64,000 nucleotides of DNA from Limnomonas spitsbergensis (Eukaryota; Chlorophyta; Chlorophyceae; Chlamydomonadales): positions 124,001 through 188,000 of the forward strand of contig JAYJMM010000026.1 in NCBI GenBank assembly GCA_037349105.1, written 5' to 3'. This document shows, piece by piece, positions 10,740-21,137 of the stretch (positions are counted from its first letter, which is position 1; each line of letters opens with the position of its first letter). The notes under the pieces are model-generated. The model saw only the letters and a program-made list of their open reading frames with translations. It was not told the DNA's origin and searched no databases. A program made the translations under genes and the position numbers.

Positions 10740-11741
10740 TTAATTGGTCAGAACCAGCTTGGCCCCCATGGCCACTAGCTGTTCGGCAATATTGACAGTA
10801 ATGACATGAGAGGAGCAGGCAGTGTCTATAAGCGCCTTTTGGGCCACTAGCACCCTGCCCTTGACCACGAGCCTTACACATGGCCCGTGGTTACTCCTGT
10901 CATTCCTTAAATATTGCAGCCTGGGGGTGATGGTCACCGTGCGCCCCCGACCACTCATGCTGGGCTCACCGCGGTCTTCAGTTGGTCCCATAGGCATGGT
11001 AGTGTGTGCCAAAGCCGTGATCCTCTCGTTCAGATACAGCAACTGCGTGCGGACATCACACAACCCGGCAGCCAGCCGGCGTAAGGCAAGTCTCTTGGCC
11101 CCCTTCCTGGAAGCGTGTTCAATAACGAGTGGTTCGGGTTCCTCTTCGCTGCTAGACGAGGGTCTGAAGGACCGGGGTCTGGCGTTGTGCGCCGCCTGCT
11201 TGTATGCCTCTGGCCTGGATGCCAACCCAACTTGCGTCATCAATGTGACCGACTCGCTTAGCATCTCGACAACCGTCTGGTGCCACCCTTCCGGTTCCGC
11301 TAGTTCTGAAGGGCCGGTGAGCTGGGACATGTGGGCCGCTTGCAGGCCATGCCCCGCCTGTCCCTGCCGCTGTCTTGGGAACTGCCTGCTGCCTTGATTC
11401 TTGTCATAGGGTCTGCCTGCTGCCTGTCCTTGCGGCTTCGGCGGCAGCGGGTACGGCTGCTGTGGTGGCTTGGCCTGTCCCGTAGCGATGTCCGTAGCTA
11501 GGGGTGCTGGGCGGCGCTCATCCCTGGCCATGGGCGTCATGTAGTCCTTGCCAGGTGTTCCAGGCTGCCACATTGGAAGCACGCCTTGGGAGCGCCCCCA
11601 GTTCCATGGGTGCTGGTGGTCAGAGCGGCTGCTTGGTCCGCCCATGTGACTCCCTTGGCTCTTCCTTCCTGCCTGGCAGGCTGGGTGCTGTTCTGGCCGG
11701 TGGCGACTCCTGGCCCGTCCGGCCTCAACCTGGCCTCCCAC
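10740..11741 (-). pseudogene. gag: Gypsy gag: Gln/Pro-rich linker to protease active site
   Basis: The frame covers the knuckle-flanking region, the linker (QWEGWHQT-like block, MLSESVTLMTQVGL), the LNERITALAHTTMPMG block and the protease active site ALIDTACSSHVITVN, then stops at KLVLTN. It overlaps the preceding capsid frame in another register: the knuckle CFQCGSLEHLARTT straddles the frame change near 11.55 kb and has lost its last Cys in that frame. It belongs to a 3'-truncated minus-strand element whose 5' terminal repeat is at 15.5-16.1 kb. Confidence 0.7.
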
Positions 11742-12430
11742 TGGCCTGGCCTATCCCTTCTGCCACGCCCTGCCTGCAGCTCCCCCTGGCTCCTCTGCTG
11801 TTGCTCTCCTGGCCCTTGCCTGGAGTCCATGGCGGTCAGGTCCCCCATTTCCAAGGCGAACATTCCCCACAGTAGCACCTGCCGCGTCAGCACTGCAACC
11901 TGCTCCTCATCCGTCATGCTCAGGTAGTCCGGCACAGTGATGACAAACGCGCGCATCTTGGCCCTGACGGCTCCATGCAGCCCCTCATAGAACATGTGCG
12001 CCACCGAGTGCCGTCTGCCGAAGTGGTCAACGGTATCTCTGGAGATCTGCAGCAGCTCTGCCGTGGACTGGACACTATGGGCAAACGCCTCCACTGTCTC
12101 TTCTTGCTTGACTTCAGGGTCCAGGGTGGTCCTGACTCCTAGCTTGAGGTTGGAGACCGCTGCTCTCTCGTCTGAGGTTGGTTTGCCCACCTTCTTCTTC
12201 ACCACCCTGATCCACAGGGTAAACACGGACACCTCGCACGGCGGTCCTACTTCCGGGGGCGACCACGCCCTCTTGATCATCTCGACCTCCCGGGTGGCCC
12301 TGTCACCCTGAGGCGCTGACCTTATGGCGACCACCAGCGGGTCCATGCTGGCTGGCTTGTCGTTCCCCATGTCGATCAGGGACCGCACCAGCAGGGCCAT
12401 GGCTGAGGGGGGACTGGCATGACCCTGCAA
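11537..12430 (-). pseudogene. gag: Gypsy gag: capsid-like region
   Basis: It contains DTVDHFGRRHSVAHMFYEGL, TVPDYLSMTDEEQVAVLTRQ and LWGMFALEMGDL in the order seen in the large Gag (residues 560-720), preceded by a TLWIRVVKKKVGKPTSDERA block also found there. It ends in the first zinc knuckle, where the frame is lost. In the large element this region is continuous with what follows, so this copy cannot make a full Gag. Confidence 0.7.
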
Positions 12431-12439
12431 TCTCCCCGG

Positions 12440-13181
12440 CTACCACTGCCAGCGCTGGCGGCTCGTCGGATAATGCCAGCCGGTTGTGCGAGCCCCATGA
12501 GCTACAAGCTTGGCAGTATTGCCTGGCTGCGACCGCCCCAGGCTGCCGGTCATATCCAGCACCGGCACGTTGTCTTGGATGGATGGGATCTTGGTAAACC
12601 TGGTCCCCCCAGCCAGCTGCAGGATCATCTGCTTCTGCAGCTGCAAGTGCGCCTCCGCCTGCTCCAGGGCAATCCTCTCCCTTTTTAGCCTCATGGATTC
12701 CCTGCTGGAGCCCGGGCCGCGCTCCTCTGTGTCTTCAGAGTCCGACTTGCTGGGGTCAGAGCCTAACCCGCCGCCTCCGTCCCTGGCTGGGTTCCGGCTT
12801 CGCTGGCCCCGGCTGTCTCTGTGGTATGCACTTCTCTGGGACTGCCCGCCCTTGGTGTCCCATTTATCCTCCTGATCCCGCTTGTCTTCCGGGCTGGTTA
12901 CTGATGAACCTGCTTGACTGCGTTCCGCCGGTGTACTCCCTTGCCTCGGGAATTGACAGCTCATCCTCCCTGTTTCCATGTCCTTGCGGGTCGCCTCTCC
13001 CGGTATTCCCTGCCGGCTCGATTTCCTGCATGACTCGCCTCCCTTGGCCTGGGCAGTGGCTCCTTCTTTCCGCCTTGCCTCCTGCCTGGGCCGCCTGGGC
13101 CCGCAGGAACTCCGCGATGTTTGTCCACCTGGCCTTCATGGTTGCTGTTTTCCTTGTTGTCCACGATGCGCAGCATAGCAC
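12440..13181 (-). pseudogene. gag: Gypsy gag: N-terminal middle region, two overlapping broken frames
   Basis: Frames at 12440-12979 and 12864-13181 together match large-Gag residues 150-480, including RIALEQAEAHLQLQKQMILQ and FTKIPSIQDNVPVLDMT. A one- or two-base indel near 12.9 kb puts the two halves in different registers. The second duplicated copy (24088-24828) has these halves joined in one frame, because it lacks the small indel near 13.12 kb. That is one of the few differences between the duplicates. Confidence 0.6.
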
Positions 13182-13376
13182 ATGACTCCTGCTTGTTTGC
13201 CCTTCTTGGCTCCGAGTTCTGCTCCGTTAGCCTGGCTAGGGACAGGCTGGTCGCCCTTAGTTGTTCGCTGGCCGTTGGGATGCTTGGCCTGGGTCTGCAC
13301 CCTTTGTCCCTCCTTTGGCTCCTGAGACTGGGCTCACTGCTGGCCTCCTGGCGTTCCCGCCTGGCCTGGCTTGCAG

Positions 13377-13653
13377 CTAGAACAGCTCCCCCCGTCTGCT
13401 CCTGCCACCTCTAGACCTCCCTGAGGTCATCGGGCTGCAGCCTGGCCGCCTCGAATCCTTCCCACTCATGGAGCTCTCCCTCCCCCTCTGGCTCAGATCC
13501 GGGCTTCTCCTCATCTCCGACCACGCTGGTGCACCACTCATCTGCAAAGGCCTTGACATCCAGGGCCGCCTCTTGTCCCGCTGTTCCCTTGGACACACTG
13601 CCAAGGGCTGCCATCAGCGTTGCCCTGTCATGCCCCGTGTGAGGGATTCCCAT
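13377..13653 (-). pseudogene. gag: Gypsy gag: ADEWC block, in-frame reference for the large element
   Basis: One frame (13411-13653) reads GIPHTGHDRATLMAALGSVS and continues through AALDVKAFADEWC without a break. In the large element the same two blocks lie in different frames (around 44.66 kb). This copy therefore shows which reading is ancestral, even though it is itself broken on both sides. Confidence 0.65.
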
Positions 13654-13827
13654 AATGGCTTTTGTTTCCCACTCCGCCAGATGGTGGCTCCTGAATTCCT
13701 CGATGGCTCTTGCCTGATCGTTGAGGTGGGGGAAATACCTGGAGCACTGCAGGATCCCCGTCCATCCTATCGGCTGTGGCTCGTCCGCCGATCGCCCTGC
13801 TGGTTCCAGCAGCCAGCTTCCTCCTGA

Positions 13828-14829
13828 CTACTCGGCTTCTCTGGGTACAGGCGTCCACGCCGGGTTGTTAAAGTACCCGTACAGGCTGTCCCTCCGACTG
13901 CCGCTCCCCATTTCCTTACCGGCAGATCCGGCCCCGGCCTCTTGCCTTTGCCCGCCGAGGCTGGAGGGGAATCTGGACATGGGTGTGCCGTATGCCGAGG
14001 CTCCGGCCGACTCCTCGACCGGGCCGCGCAGCGGCCTTGCCTGCTTCCGCCGGTGCAAGACAGGCCTTGGCGGTATTCCCCTTGGAAGCTGCATCTCGTG
14101 CTTGGAATCTGGCAGCTCGTCCTCAAAGACCAGATCCGCCCACGGCTGTCCTACAGGCGCGGGCTGCCGTTGGGACCTTGGGTCACTGCATTTCTGCAAG
14201 TCCCGTTGGACCACCGCTGGCCCGGCTGACTCCCTTTGGACCTGCGGCTCACGGTACCTCTGCAAGTCCAGCTGGGTCGCCACTGGCTGGACCGTCTCCT
14301 TTTCCACCCTGGCCACTGCGGGCTCAGGCCTGGGCTCGGGTCCGGGTTCCTTCTTGATCAACACTTGGAGCTCTGGCTCAGTCCCGCCTGCCCGCGTTCC
14401 TGCCCCTCCAGGCAGGTCCTGCGTCGAGGTTCCTTCTGACATGCTGCCCTCCCCCGCCACACAGGTCTGCGACCTCTCAGTGGGCGGCCGTGATGTCGGG
14501 TCAACGGTTCCTTCCTCAGGGACTGGCCACTGCTCCACTTCTTGGCTCAGTCTGGGGGTGTCCAGGACTGGGCTGCCTCGTCCGATCCCTCTGCGAGTCA
14601 CTGTTACATGCACAGTGACATCATCCAAGGGTGCTCCTGACAGTCCTAGGGAAATCTGCATCGCCTCTTCGGCTATCGCAGCATCAATCGGTGTCACTGG
14701 ATCCAACCCTCTTAGCATGCTGCTACGCCTGGACGCTTCAGGGTGCTGGTGGCGGTCGGGATCTATGATTGGGTCCTGCATTTCTGCTAGATTTCTGAAC
14801 AACTCGCCCGTTCGTCTGTGTTGGCACAC
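13828..14829 (-). pseudogene. gag: Gypsy gag N-terminal domain
   Basis: 333 codons, Pro/Glu/Arg-rich, containing DPDRHQHPEASRR near the start (DLNPDRHQHPDAQRR in the large element), RRGIGRGSPV and GTPMSRFPSSLGG. The conserved start suggests the Met at about codon 17 (EMQDP) is the real initiator rather than the first Met. It ends at a stop before the DPSGAQ-like and GWTGILQ-like blocks found in the large element. No known domain was recognised; by position it would be the matrix-like part of Gag. Confidence 0.65.
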
Positions 14830-15469
14830 AGCAACCTTTGACGCATCTTACAGCACGCTTCTGCTCCCTCTACCGTCTGCAGCTTGGTGAGGACTTGTTA
14901 GACCGGCCACGAAGACAGGCAATTTAAATTAATTTGTCGGAATGACCACTCGCCCTATTGTATAATCCGGTGATCTGGCAAAATCCTTGCCTCCACCCAC
15001 TTTTCCCACCTTTCGACTCGCTGGGACGTCATGCTGATCCCTGCGTTGTCAGGTGCGCGGCTTCCTGCTCAGACTTTGCCGCTCCAGGTCGCGATGTTTG
15101 CTTCCTGCACACAGTCTTGGGTTGCCGCTTTTTAAACTTGGATCCCAGATCCACAGCTCACTTCTGTCAACACTTGGGTAATTTGCACTTCACCACAAGA
15201 GCAGACTAGGTGCACAAGCACTAATCAGCTGGGTTTATAACTCCACAGCCTGATTCTTCAAGCTCCTTCTGCTTCTAGGTTTCCACGCCCAGCGCAAGCA
15301 GGTATTGACTTGGAATTATCTATGACGAATTCTCTGCTCAGTGATTTCTAGCTGTCCAAGGCAGATCCGATTGTCATGAAGAAAAAATTCCAGGCTTCAC
15401 ACTTCACAGCACAATAGCACATACACCTTTAGCATGATTCGTTGGGTCAGGCTGATCAGGCTAGATCCA
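14830..15469 (-). other. 5' leader of minus-strand gypsy element
   Basis: About 640 bases lie between the gag start and the inner end of the terminal repeat. There is no open frame of note. It is alignable by eye, with gaps, to the leader at 45.95-46.64 kb of the large element: both carry a CTGATCAGGCTA(G/A)ATCCA block adjacent to the complementary arm at the repeat boundary. Confidence 0.5.
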
Positions 15470-15490
15470 CTTCGTCCCTTTTAGGTGGAC
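15470..15490 (-). promoter_or_regulatory. Putative self-priming primer-binding arm
   Basis: This 21-nt segment sits immediately inside the terminal repeat, where a primer-binding site is expected. It is complementary, with one mismatch, to 15909-15929 within the repeat. The two arms differ from those of the large element at about five positions, yet pairing is kept at most of them. That is covariation consistent with a self-priming fold-back as in Tf1/sushi elements. A conventional tRNA primer starting at the adjacent TGG has not been excluded. Confidence 0.5.
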
Positions 15491-16111
15491 ACGTGATGTT
15501 TGCTTTAGGTCCGTGGCGGACTTCTTCCCCACAGAGTGGCGGACGCCTACGGGCGGACTCAGTGTCTACACACTGGCCGCGGATGCGCGGCGCGTTAATC
15601 CGTGGCTGGAACTTCTAGATGACAAACACGGAGCAAGTTACTTGTAGAGCTAGACTTCTGGCCTGTCTGGTAGCGAACCGGGCAGGTCGATATGAGTCAC
15701 TTACTGCGTATAGCGGGGGTTGCCGTAGACGTAGACTGCGGACGTTGTCCTAGGTTGGGCTGGGCAACTCGCAGGGAAGTCTCGGGCTTGCTATATCGGC
15801 TGGGTAGCTGATCTAGGCTCGAATAACTATGTGGTAACCGTGGCTTTAATGCTTCTCACTGGACATATCAAGGGATATTAGCCGGTGCAGTTTTACAAAT
15901 AGAGGCCTGTCCACTTAAAAGGGACGAAGCTGGGATTGAAGGGTCCTGGCAAGCCCTATTTACTAAGTACGGGAAATCCTGCCTCAGATCTTCCCGAAAG
16001 TGGGAAGCTCCTAACCTACAAAAGTGGGCTCCGCAGAGAAGCTGCGGAGCCTCCGTGACCGCGGCGGCGGATAATACGGTTCTGGCACGTTTACTGCATT
16101 ATACCGTGACA
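15491..16111 (-). repeat. 5' terminal repeat (a-type) of truncated gypsy element
   Basis: Read on the minus strand it begins TGTCACGG at the junction with LINE sequence and shares blocks with a1 and a2 of the large element, such as GGTCCGTGGCGGACTTCTT and the hairpin at 16027-16051. It is clearly diverged, so it marks a second subfamily. No matching 3' repeat exists because the element is cut off near 10.5 kb. Confidence 0.7.
16027..16051. other. Conserved hairpin in a-type repeat
   Basis: A 10-bp perfect stem around a 5-nt loop (GGCTCCGCAG, AGAAG, CTGCGGAGCC). The equivalent in the large element has GA...TC instead of GG...CC at the second stem position, a compensated change. It lies in what would be the 5' part of the repeat. 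Confidence 0.55.
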
Positions 16112-16460
16112 GTTGGCATCCCCCGGTGATATGTCTAGCACTGTCCGGATGTCCACGCAGAGGGCACTTGTCTGTGTTCCTTTTGCCGTACATGTACGCC
16201 AGCTTCTTATTCCATAGACACCCATGCCGCCACTTCAGCGTGATCTTCCATTCGGATAGAGTGATGGCAGGATGAGTCAGGAAGCTTTTGCTGATTGCAT
16301 CATCAGCTTTGGCCTTTCTCGTTTGCCAGCCCTTGCCAGCCAGTCGTGTCGGACTGCCCCTGTATGCGCCTCTTATGCAAGTGAGTGTGGAGTGTTATGT
16401 TTTCAAGGCTATGGGGCATTGTATTAGGTATTTCGGCCAGTACGAGGTCTCCCCCATGCT
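16112..16460 (-). pseudogene. LINE fragment interrupted by the gypsy element
   Basis: Minus-strand sequence reads HSLENITLHTH-like residues in other registers, then LTHPAITLSEWK, LKWRHGCLWNKKLAYMYGK and CPLRGHPDSARHITGGC (CX2CX7HX4C). It stops exactly where the terminal repeat begins (16111). The gypsy element therefore inserted into this LINE. The LINE continuation beyond the other end of the element is not seen, consistent with the truncation near 10.5 kb. Confidence 0.7.
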
Positions 16461-16719
16461 GGCGGGGTACACGTACGAAACTGCCCTATTGCGGGTGCAA
16501 CAACACTTGTGGAGGTCCCACTGAAGCAGCTGGTACCACAGGTACCGACAGTCAACCGGTTAACCTGATGCCACGAACTGGTCCAATGAGGGGAAGGTCA
16601 GTGGCAAATGAGGAGCTTCATTTGAGGGAGGACTGGTCACAATTAATCGGCACGGACCAGAGACTCCTTGCAACCACCACACCCCTGAGGTTCCTCCCCC
16701 TACCTAACTATAGCACCTC

Positions 16720-16977
16720 TTAAAAAATAGGTGCGGTGAGCGGTTCAGAAGATATGTACCGCTCGCTTACTGACATCCGGCGCACCCCTCCTCCGTGGCC
16801 CTCACCCGCCATGTTGAGCCCAGTGAGCAGAATGATGCGGCCAAGCACGAGGTCGTAGCGCACGGTGCCCGGCTCGACCTCAGGGTTCTTCCAGTACGGC
16901 CACATGCCAGCCACCTCGAGCCGGGGGGGTCCCACAGGAGCCTGCTCATCAGGCACGCTGGCCAGCACTGAGCCCAC
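16720..16977 (-). pseudogene. Possible MutS-family ATPase remnant (weak)
   Basis: The frame reads RLEVAGMWPYWKNPEVEPG and then RIILLTGLNMAGEGHGGG. Order and spacing recall the segment before and including the Walker A loop of MutS homologues (TGPNMGGKS), but Pro is Leu and the Lys-Ser of the P-loop is absent. It would not bind ATP in the normal way. The same frame occurs at 47749-48027. It is divergently oriented to the oxygenase exons. Resemblance by eye only. Confidence 0.25.
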
Positions 16978-17348
16978 GGGGACCCAACCTTGACCTACGG
17001 CCTACAGCCCAAGGGGCACGGCTTGCTGCATTACGCCACCAGGCCGTGATGCAACTGAATTGTGGCAGAAGCACCCCAAAATTGGCAGTGGTGCACACAT
17101 AAAAGAAAACCTCACCTCGTATGTTGCAGCATCGGTGGCATTGCGGTACTGCTCCAGCAAATCGTCCAAGAGCTGCGTGCTCAAAGCGGAGGTGGTGCAT
17201 ATATAGGTTGACGACATACGTGCTCTGCACTGGATGGTAAACATGATATAAACGACATTAAGCTAGGAAGTTTAGAACGGTGCATACCCTACATTAAGCT
17301 AGGAAGTGCGACATTCACTTCACGAACTGGAGTGCAGCAAGACAATAT

Positions 17349-17403
17349 GCGGGTGGGACACTTTTACGATAAAAATATCGTAAAACGAGGTCATACCACC
17401 CGC
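17349..17403. other. Long nested palindrome upstream of the oxygenase copy
   Basis: An inner stem of 10 bp around AAAA (TTTTACGATA / TATCGTAAAA, 17362-17385) is nested in an outer 8-bp stem (GCGGGTGG 17349-17356 / CCACCCGC 17396-17403). The same structure is at 48398-48452 in copy 2. It could be a small inverted-repeat element or a promoter-region palindrome. Confidence 0.6.
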
Positions 17404-17959
17404 TGAGTGCTTCATTCATATTTTCATCAGAGACTGACTGGTTCGGAACAAGGCGGTTCTACCTTCGGCTTAAAATACAGGGCTCCACAGCTACAAATGG
17501 GTACGTTTGCATGATGTACCCATGGTTCAGCCAATATCACGTAAATTTGCTAGATCTAGCAAGCCCTTTTTCAAGTGTGATTTTCGAGTGTGACTTTCGT
17601 TCGTGACGTGACGCACGCACACCGCACAATCTTGCAATCTTGTCACGTCATCTCACGTCCCAAGGCATCAATCAATACGAACGGGTTTGCGCGTCGCGTG
17701 GGTACGACTGGGGGGTGAACCAAGGAGCTGCCTCGATATCTTCAAAAACACCTGGTTTGTGAAAAAGCCTTATCCGAAACTTCTGTCACCTCCGGTACAC
17801 ATGCAATGCAATAGACGGCAGCAATCGTTTTTAGCGATAAACCCACTTTCCGACTGAATTACGTTCGTGGCTGCGTCAGCGTGATTTAGAGATAAAACAG
17901 TATCATCAGGCCAACCTGGTCAAACAGCGCGAACCGTAGGCGACGGCGGTAGAGCAAAG

Positions 17960-19297
17960 ATGAGGCCAATACGGGTACCTGGTCGCTGTCGCTTTTACGG
18001 GACCGTAGTCACTAGTATTCGGTCGCACAGTTTTGCAGCTAGAGGTGTTCATTCAAGCTGTCCTGCTTTATTCGTCACGTCACATCAAGGGGCAAGGTTT
18101 GGCAGGGCTAGCGTTTTCAGAAGGAGGAGCATCCGAGGAGGGGCGTACCGAGAAGCGGCCTCGTGAGCCCTTCATTTTCGAGCAGGCCGCTCTCGAGGCA
18201 GCCCTTGCTGCCCCAGATCCGTCTCCTAGAAAGCAAGCAAATGTTTGCAGACGTGTTCGACGCATTTAAGCGCGACGGCCACTGCACCGTGAGGCCCCGG
18301 TCTGCAGGACCCAATAACATCAGATATACATCACAGTGGGGGACATTGGCAACCCACTCGGCGATCCTGGCCTGTCGGCCGATATCGGAGAAGAGGAAGG
18401 CAAGCGACCCAGAGGCTCGTTACCATTTGGGTAAGTGAAAATGTATCAGGGTAGGGGAAGCTGGGCTGACTGAAGACTCTGGTTGGCATATGGTATGGGA
18501 GGTGTGCTTGCTTGGCTCTAAGAAAGATCTTTCAGATTTCAGATTGTGTTTGGTTGCGATGAGGCCGGTTTAACTGTGTAGGGACTGCTGAGAACTACTG
18601 AGCTAGTGAGATTTTGGAAACAATTTGTTTTTGCATTCAGGCTGGAGCCAGCAGCAAGCCTCACGCTCGTTTGAGAAACCTGGCAACGGACAAGACTCTG
18701 TCTACTATGTCAATCCCGCGAGAGAGGAAGGCGGCTTTTCAACACTCCAGGTGGCGCCACTGAAGATCAAAATTTGCTCCTTTCCTTCCGAACACCATTT
18801 TGAATTCTAGTTTTGCAAATTTCATACTGGTAGCATAAACTGCCTGCTACCTCCTCCTTCGATAGTCCTCCCATGGCAAGTTCACCTTCCTCCCATCTTC
18901 CCCGCCACCTCGACCCTCACATCTTCAATTGCCCCCCCATGGCAAGTTCACCTTCCTCCCATCTTCCCCAGCACCCCCTCGACCCTCACACCTTCAATTG
19001 TCCTCCCATGGCAAGTTCACCCTCCTCCTAGTTCCCCCTCTTTTCACCCTGAATATGGGGTGTAATGTTGCGCTGAAGGGGATGACGGTTTGAGTTCCCA
19101 ACCTGGCCCCCTCCTGATTACTGAACACCGCTGCTACCCGCTCCTGCCCTCTTGCAAAATAGGTATGCGTTGAGTCTCTTTACAACAACCCTACGGTGTC
19201 GGACGCTACAGAGGCGGCGAACATTCCCATGCCTCCACACCTCATCGGCAACATGCTGTCCTTCACCCACCCAAATCTCTGGCCAGCTAGACCCAAA
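17960..19297 (+). pseudogene. Truncated copy of the 2OG-Fe(II) oxygenase gene (first three exons)
   Basis: It corresponds to the first three exons of the gene at 49006-53962: exon-like blocks at 17960-18430, 18641-18750 and 19163-19297, each with the same GT donors and AG acceptors. Relative to the intact copy, the first exon carries two 4-bp insertions (TTCA duplicated at 18048-18055, and 4 bases near 18219), which break the frame. All later exons, including the iron-binding residues, are missing because the duplication ends in the third intron at 19314. It is a 5' gene fragment left by the tandem duplication. Confidence 0.75.
18880..19032. repeat. Intronic minisatellite (about 65-70 bp unit)
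   Basis: Two and a half units beginning CCCATGGCAAGTTCACC and including CTCGACCCTCACATCTTCAATTG lie between the second and third exon-like blocks. The intact gene has the same array at 49911-50070. Confidence 0.65.
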
Positions 19298-20266
19298 GTA
19301 GGTTTACTTGAGCGAGACAGGCCAGGCCAGTGGAAGGCCAGGTCGAGGCCGGAGGGGCCGACAACCTCAGCAGGCCAAGTCGTCACCCAGCCAGCCAGAC
19401 AGGAAGGCAAGGCCAAGGGGGTCACATGGGCAGATCAAACAGCCGCGCTAACCACCAGCACACAAGGAGCTGGGGGCGCGCCCAAGGCGTGCTTCATGTG
19501 CGGTAGCCTGGAGCACCTGGCCAGGGACTGTAGGACGCCTTGGGCCAGAGACGAACGCAGACCAGCGCCGCTGGCCACGGATATCGCTACGGGGCAGGCT
19601 GCCAGGCCGCCGCCACAGCAGTACCCGCAGCCGCCACAGCCATACCCGCAGCCACCAAGGCCACAGGGGCAGCCAGCAGGCAGGCCCTATGACAGGAACC
19701 AGAGCAGCCGGCAGTTCCCAAGGCAGAGACAAGGTCAGGCAGGGCATAGCCAGCAGGCGGCACACCTGTCTCACCTGACTGGTCCTTCAGCGCAGTATGA
19801 GCCAGGGGGATGGCACCAGACGGTTGCAGAAATGCTGAGCGAGTCAGTGGCATTGATGACCCAAGTAGGGCTGGCGCCCAGGCCAGAGGATTACAAACAA
19901 GCAGCACACAACGCTAGGCCCAAGTCTTTCCAACCCGCGTCTAGCAGTGAGGAGGAACCCGGACAGCTCATTGTCGAGCACACCTCAAGAAAGGGAGCTA
20001 ACAGACTTGCTCTGCGTAAACTGGCTGACGGATTGTGTGATGTCCGCGCGCAGGTGCTGCACTTGAACGAAAGGATCACGGCGCTGGCATACACCACCAT
20101 GCCAATGGGACCAACGGAAGCCCACGGTGAGGCCAACAGGGGCAGCAGAGGGCGAACGGTGCTGGTCAGGCCCAGGCTGCAGTACTTCAGAAACGACAGG
20201 AGTAACATTCGGCAGTGTGTGGGGCTCATGGTCAAAGGACAGGTGCTGGTGCCAAGATGGCACTAA
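19196..20266 (+). pseudogene. Chimeric ORF: oxygenase exon fused to gypsy gag
   Basis: The frame starts in the third oxygenase exon (SDATEAANIPMPPHLIG, NLWPARPK), runs through the former splice donor and crosses the duplication breakpoint at 19314/19315. It then continues in the Gag frame through the CFMCGSLEHLARDC knuckle to the block before the protease. It exists only because the tandem duplication joined the two in register. No promoter is evident, and the natural donor GTAGGT after PARPK would probably still be used. Otherwise it is the duplicate of the gag fragment at 7670-8621. Confidence 0.65.
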
Positions 20267-20442
20267 TGGACACGGCATGCTCCTGCCACGTCATCACAGT
20301 GAACATCGCTGAGCAGCTGGTGGCCATGGGGGCCGAGCTAGTCCTGACAGATGAAAAGATCAGGACCACTGACAATGCGGGTGCGGATCAAAGGTTTGGA
20401 GCAAAGAGGACCAGGAACTGGCACCCCAGTGTGCCATGGTGA
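20215..20442 (+). pseudogene. Retropepsin-like fragment, copy 2
   Basis: Duplicate of 8570-8797 with the same ALMDTACSCHVI active-site block and the same truncation after NAGAD. It differs from copy 1 by few substitutions upstream. Confidence 0.65.
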
Positions 20443-21137
20443 CCCACGCAGATGCAGCCCATGGGCAGTCAACGGTGGTGGCCGCAACACGCGTCACGCG
20501 CCTGCCAGAAGCAAAGGAGCCAGCAGAGGACCTGCGGGGTGCCGCCCAGACAAAGGCGGCAGACAACCGCGGGGCAAGACCCGTCGGAGCGCTGCCGTGG
20601 AAGAGAAGGGAGGAGGCTACCCCACCAGCGAATCCAGGTACTGGGCAAGCAGGCTGGGCCGCTGCCCAGCACCACCCAGCGACAGTCAGCCATGACGGTA
20701 CCAAGGACGCTGGGAGCCGGCCCGACCACCTGGAGGAGGGCGACGCCAGCCCAGTGGTGCCCAAGGTGATGGCAGAGGAGAAGGCACGGGCAGCCACGGG
20801 TCAGGAGCCGGGCATCAGAAGGGAGGTCAGGCGACTCCTAAGGAAATTCCCCAACACCCCGTGCACGTACTGCGACAGGCTCAGCGACCACACGGAAAAG
20901 GAATGCGAGGAGCGGCTAGGGGCCCTGCTCGCCGCAAGCAGGGCAAGCATGAAGGCAGAGTGTGCTTACGGCGCGGCCAGGACAAGAGGATCGGCGGGCT
21001 GGAACGCCGGGTGCTGGTGCTCACCATGGCTCGCCAACACAGGGACAAGCAACAGATCTTGCACCTGGAGGCATCCGTTGCCTTCCTCAAGATGCAGCAG
21101 GCCAAGTGGCGCGCAAGCGGGGCAGACGAAAAGATGA
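20436..21137 (+). pseudogene. gag: Gypsy gag fragment with middle zinc motif, copy 2
   Basis: Duplicate of 8791-9492, with the CTYCDRLSDHTEKEC motif intact. Small substitutions (for example Lys for Glu after ALPW) distinguish the copies. Confidence 0.65.

Larger units (their letters stand above)
7670..19314. repeat. Tandem segmental duplication, copy 1 (about 11,645 bp)
   Basis: Sequence from 7670 to 16460 is nearly identical to 19315-28116, and 16461-19314 to 47514-50354. Copy 1 ends and copy 2 begins at AGCG/AGACAGG (19314/19315). The left edge at 7667-7669 shares only GCG with the end of the unit, so junction microhomology is 3-4 bases. Differences between copies are few: scattered substitutions and several 3-5 bp indels. 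Confidence 0.85.
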
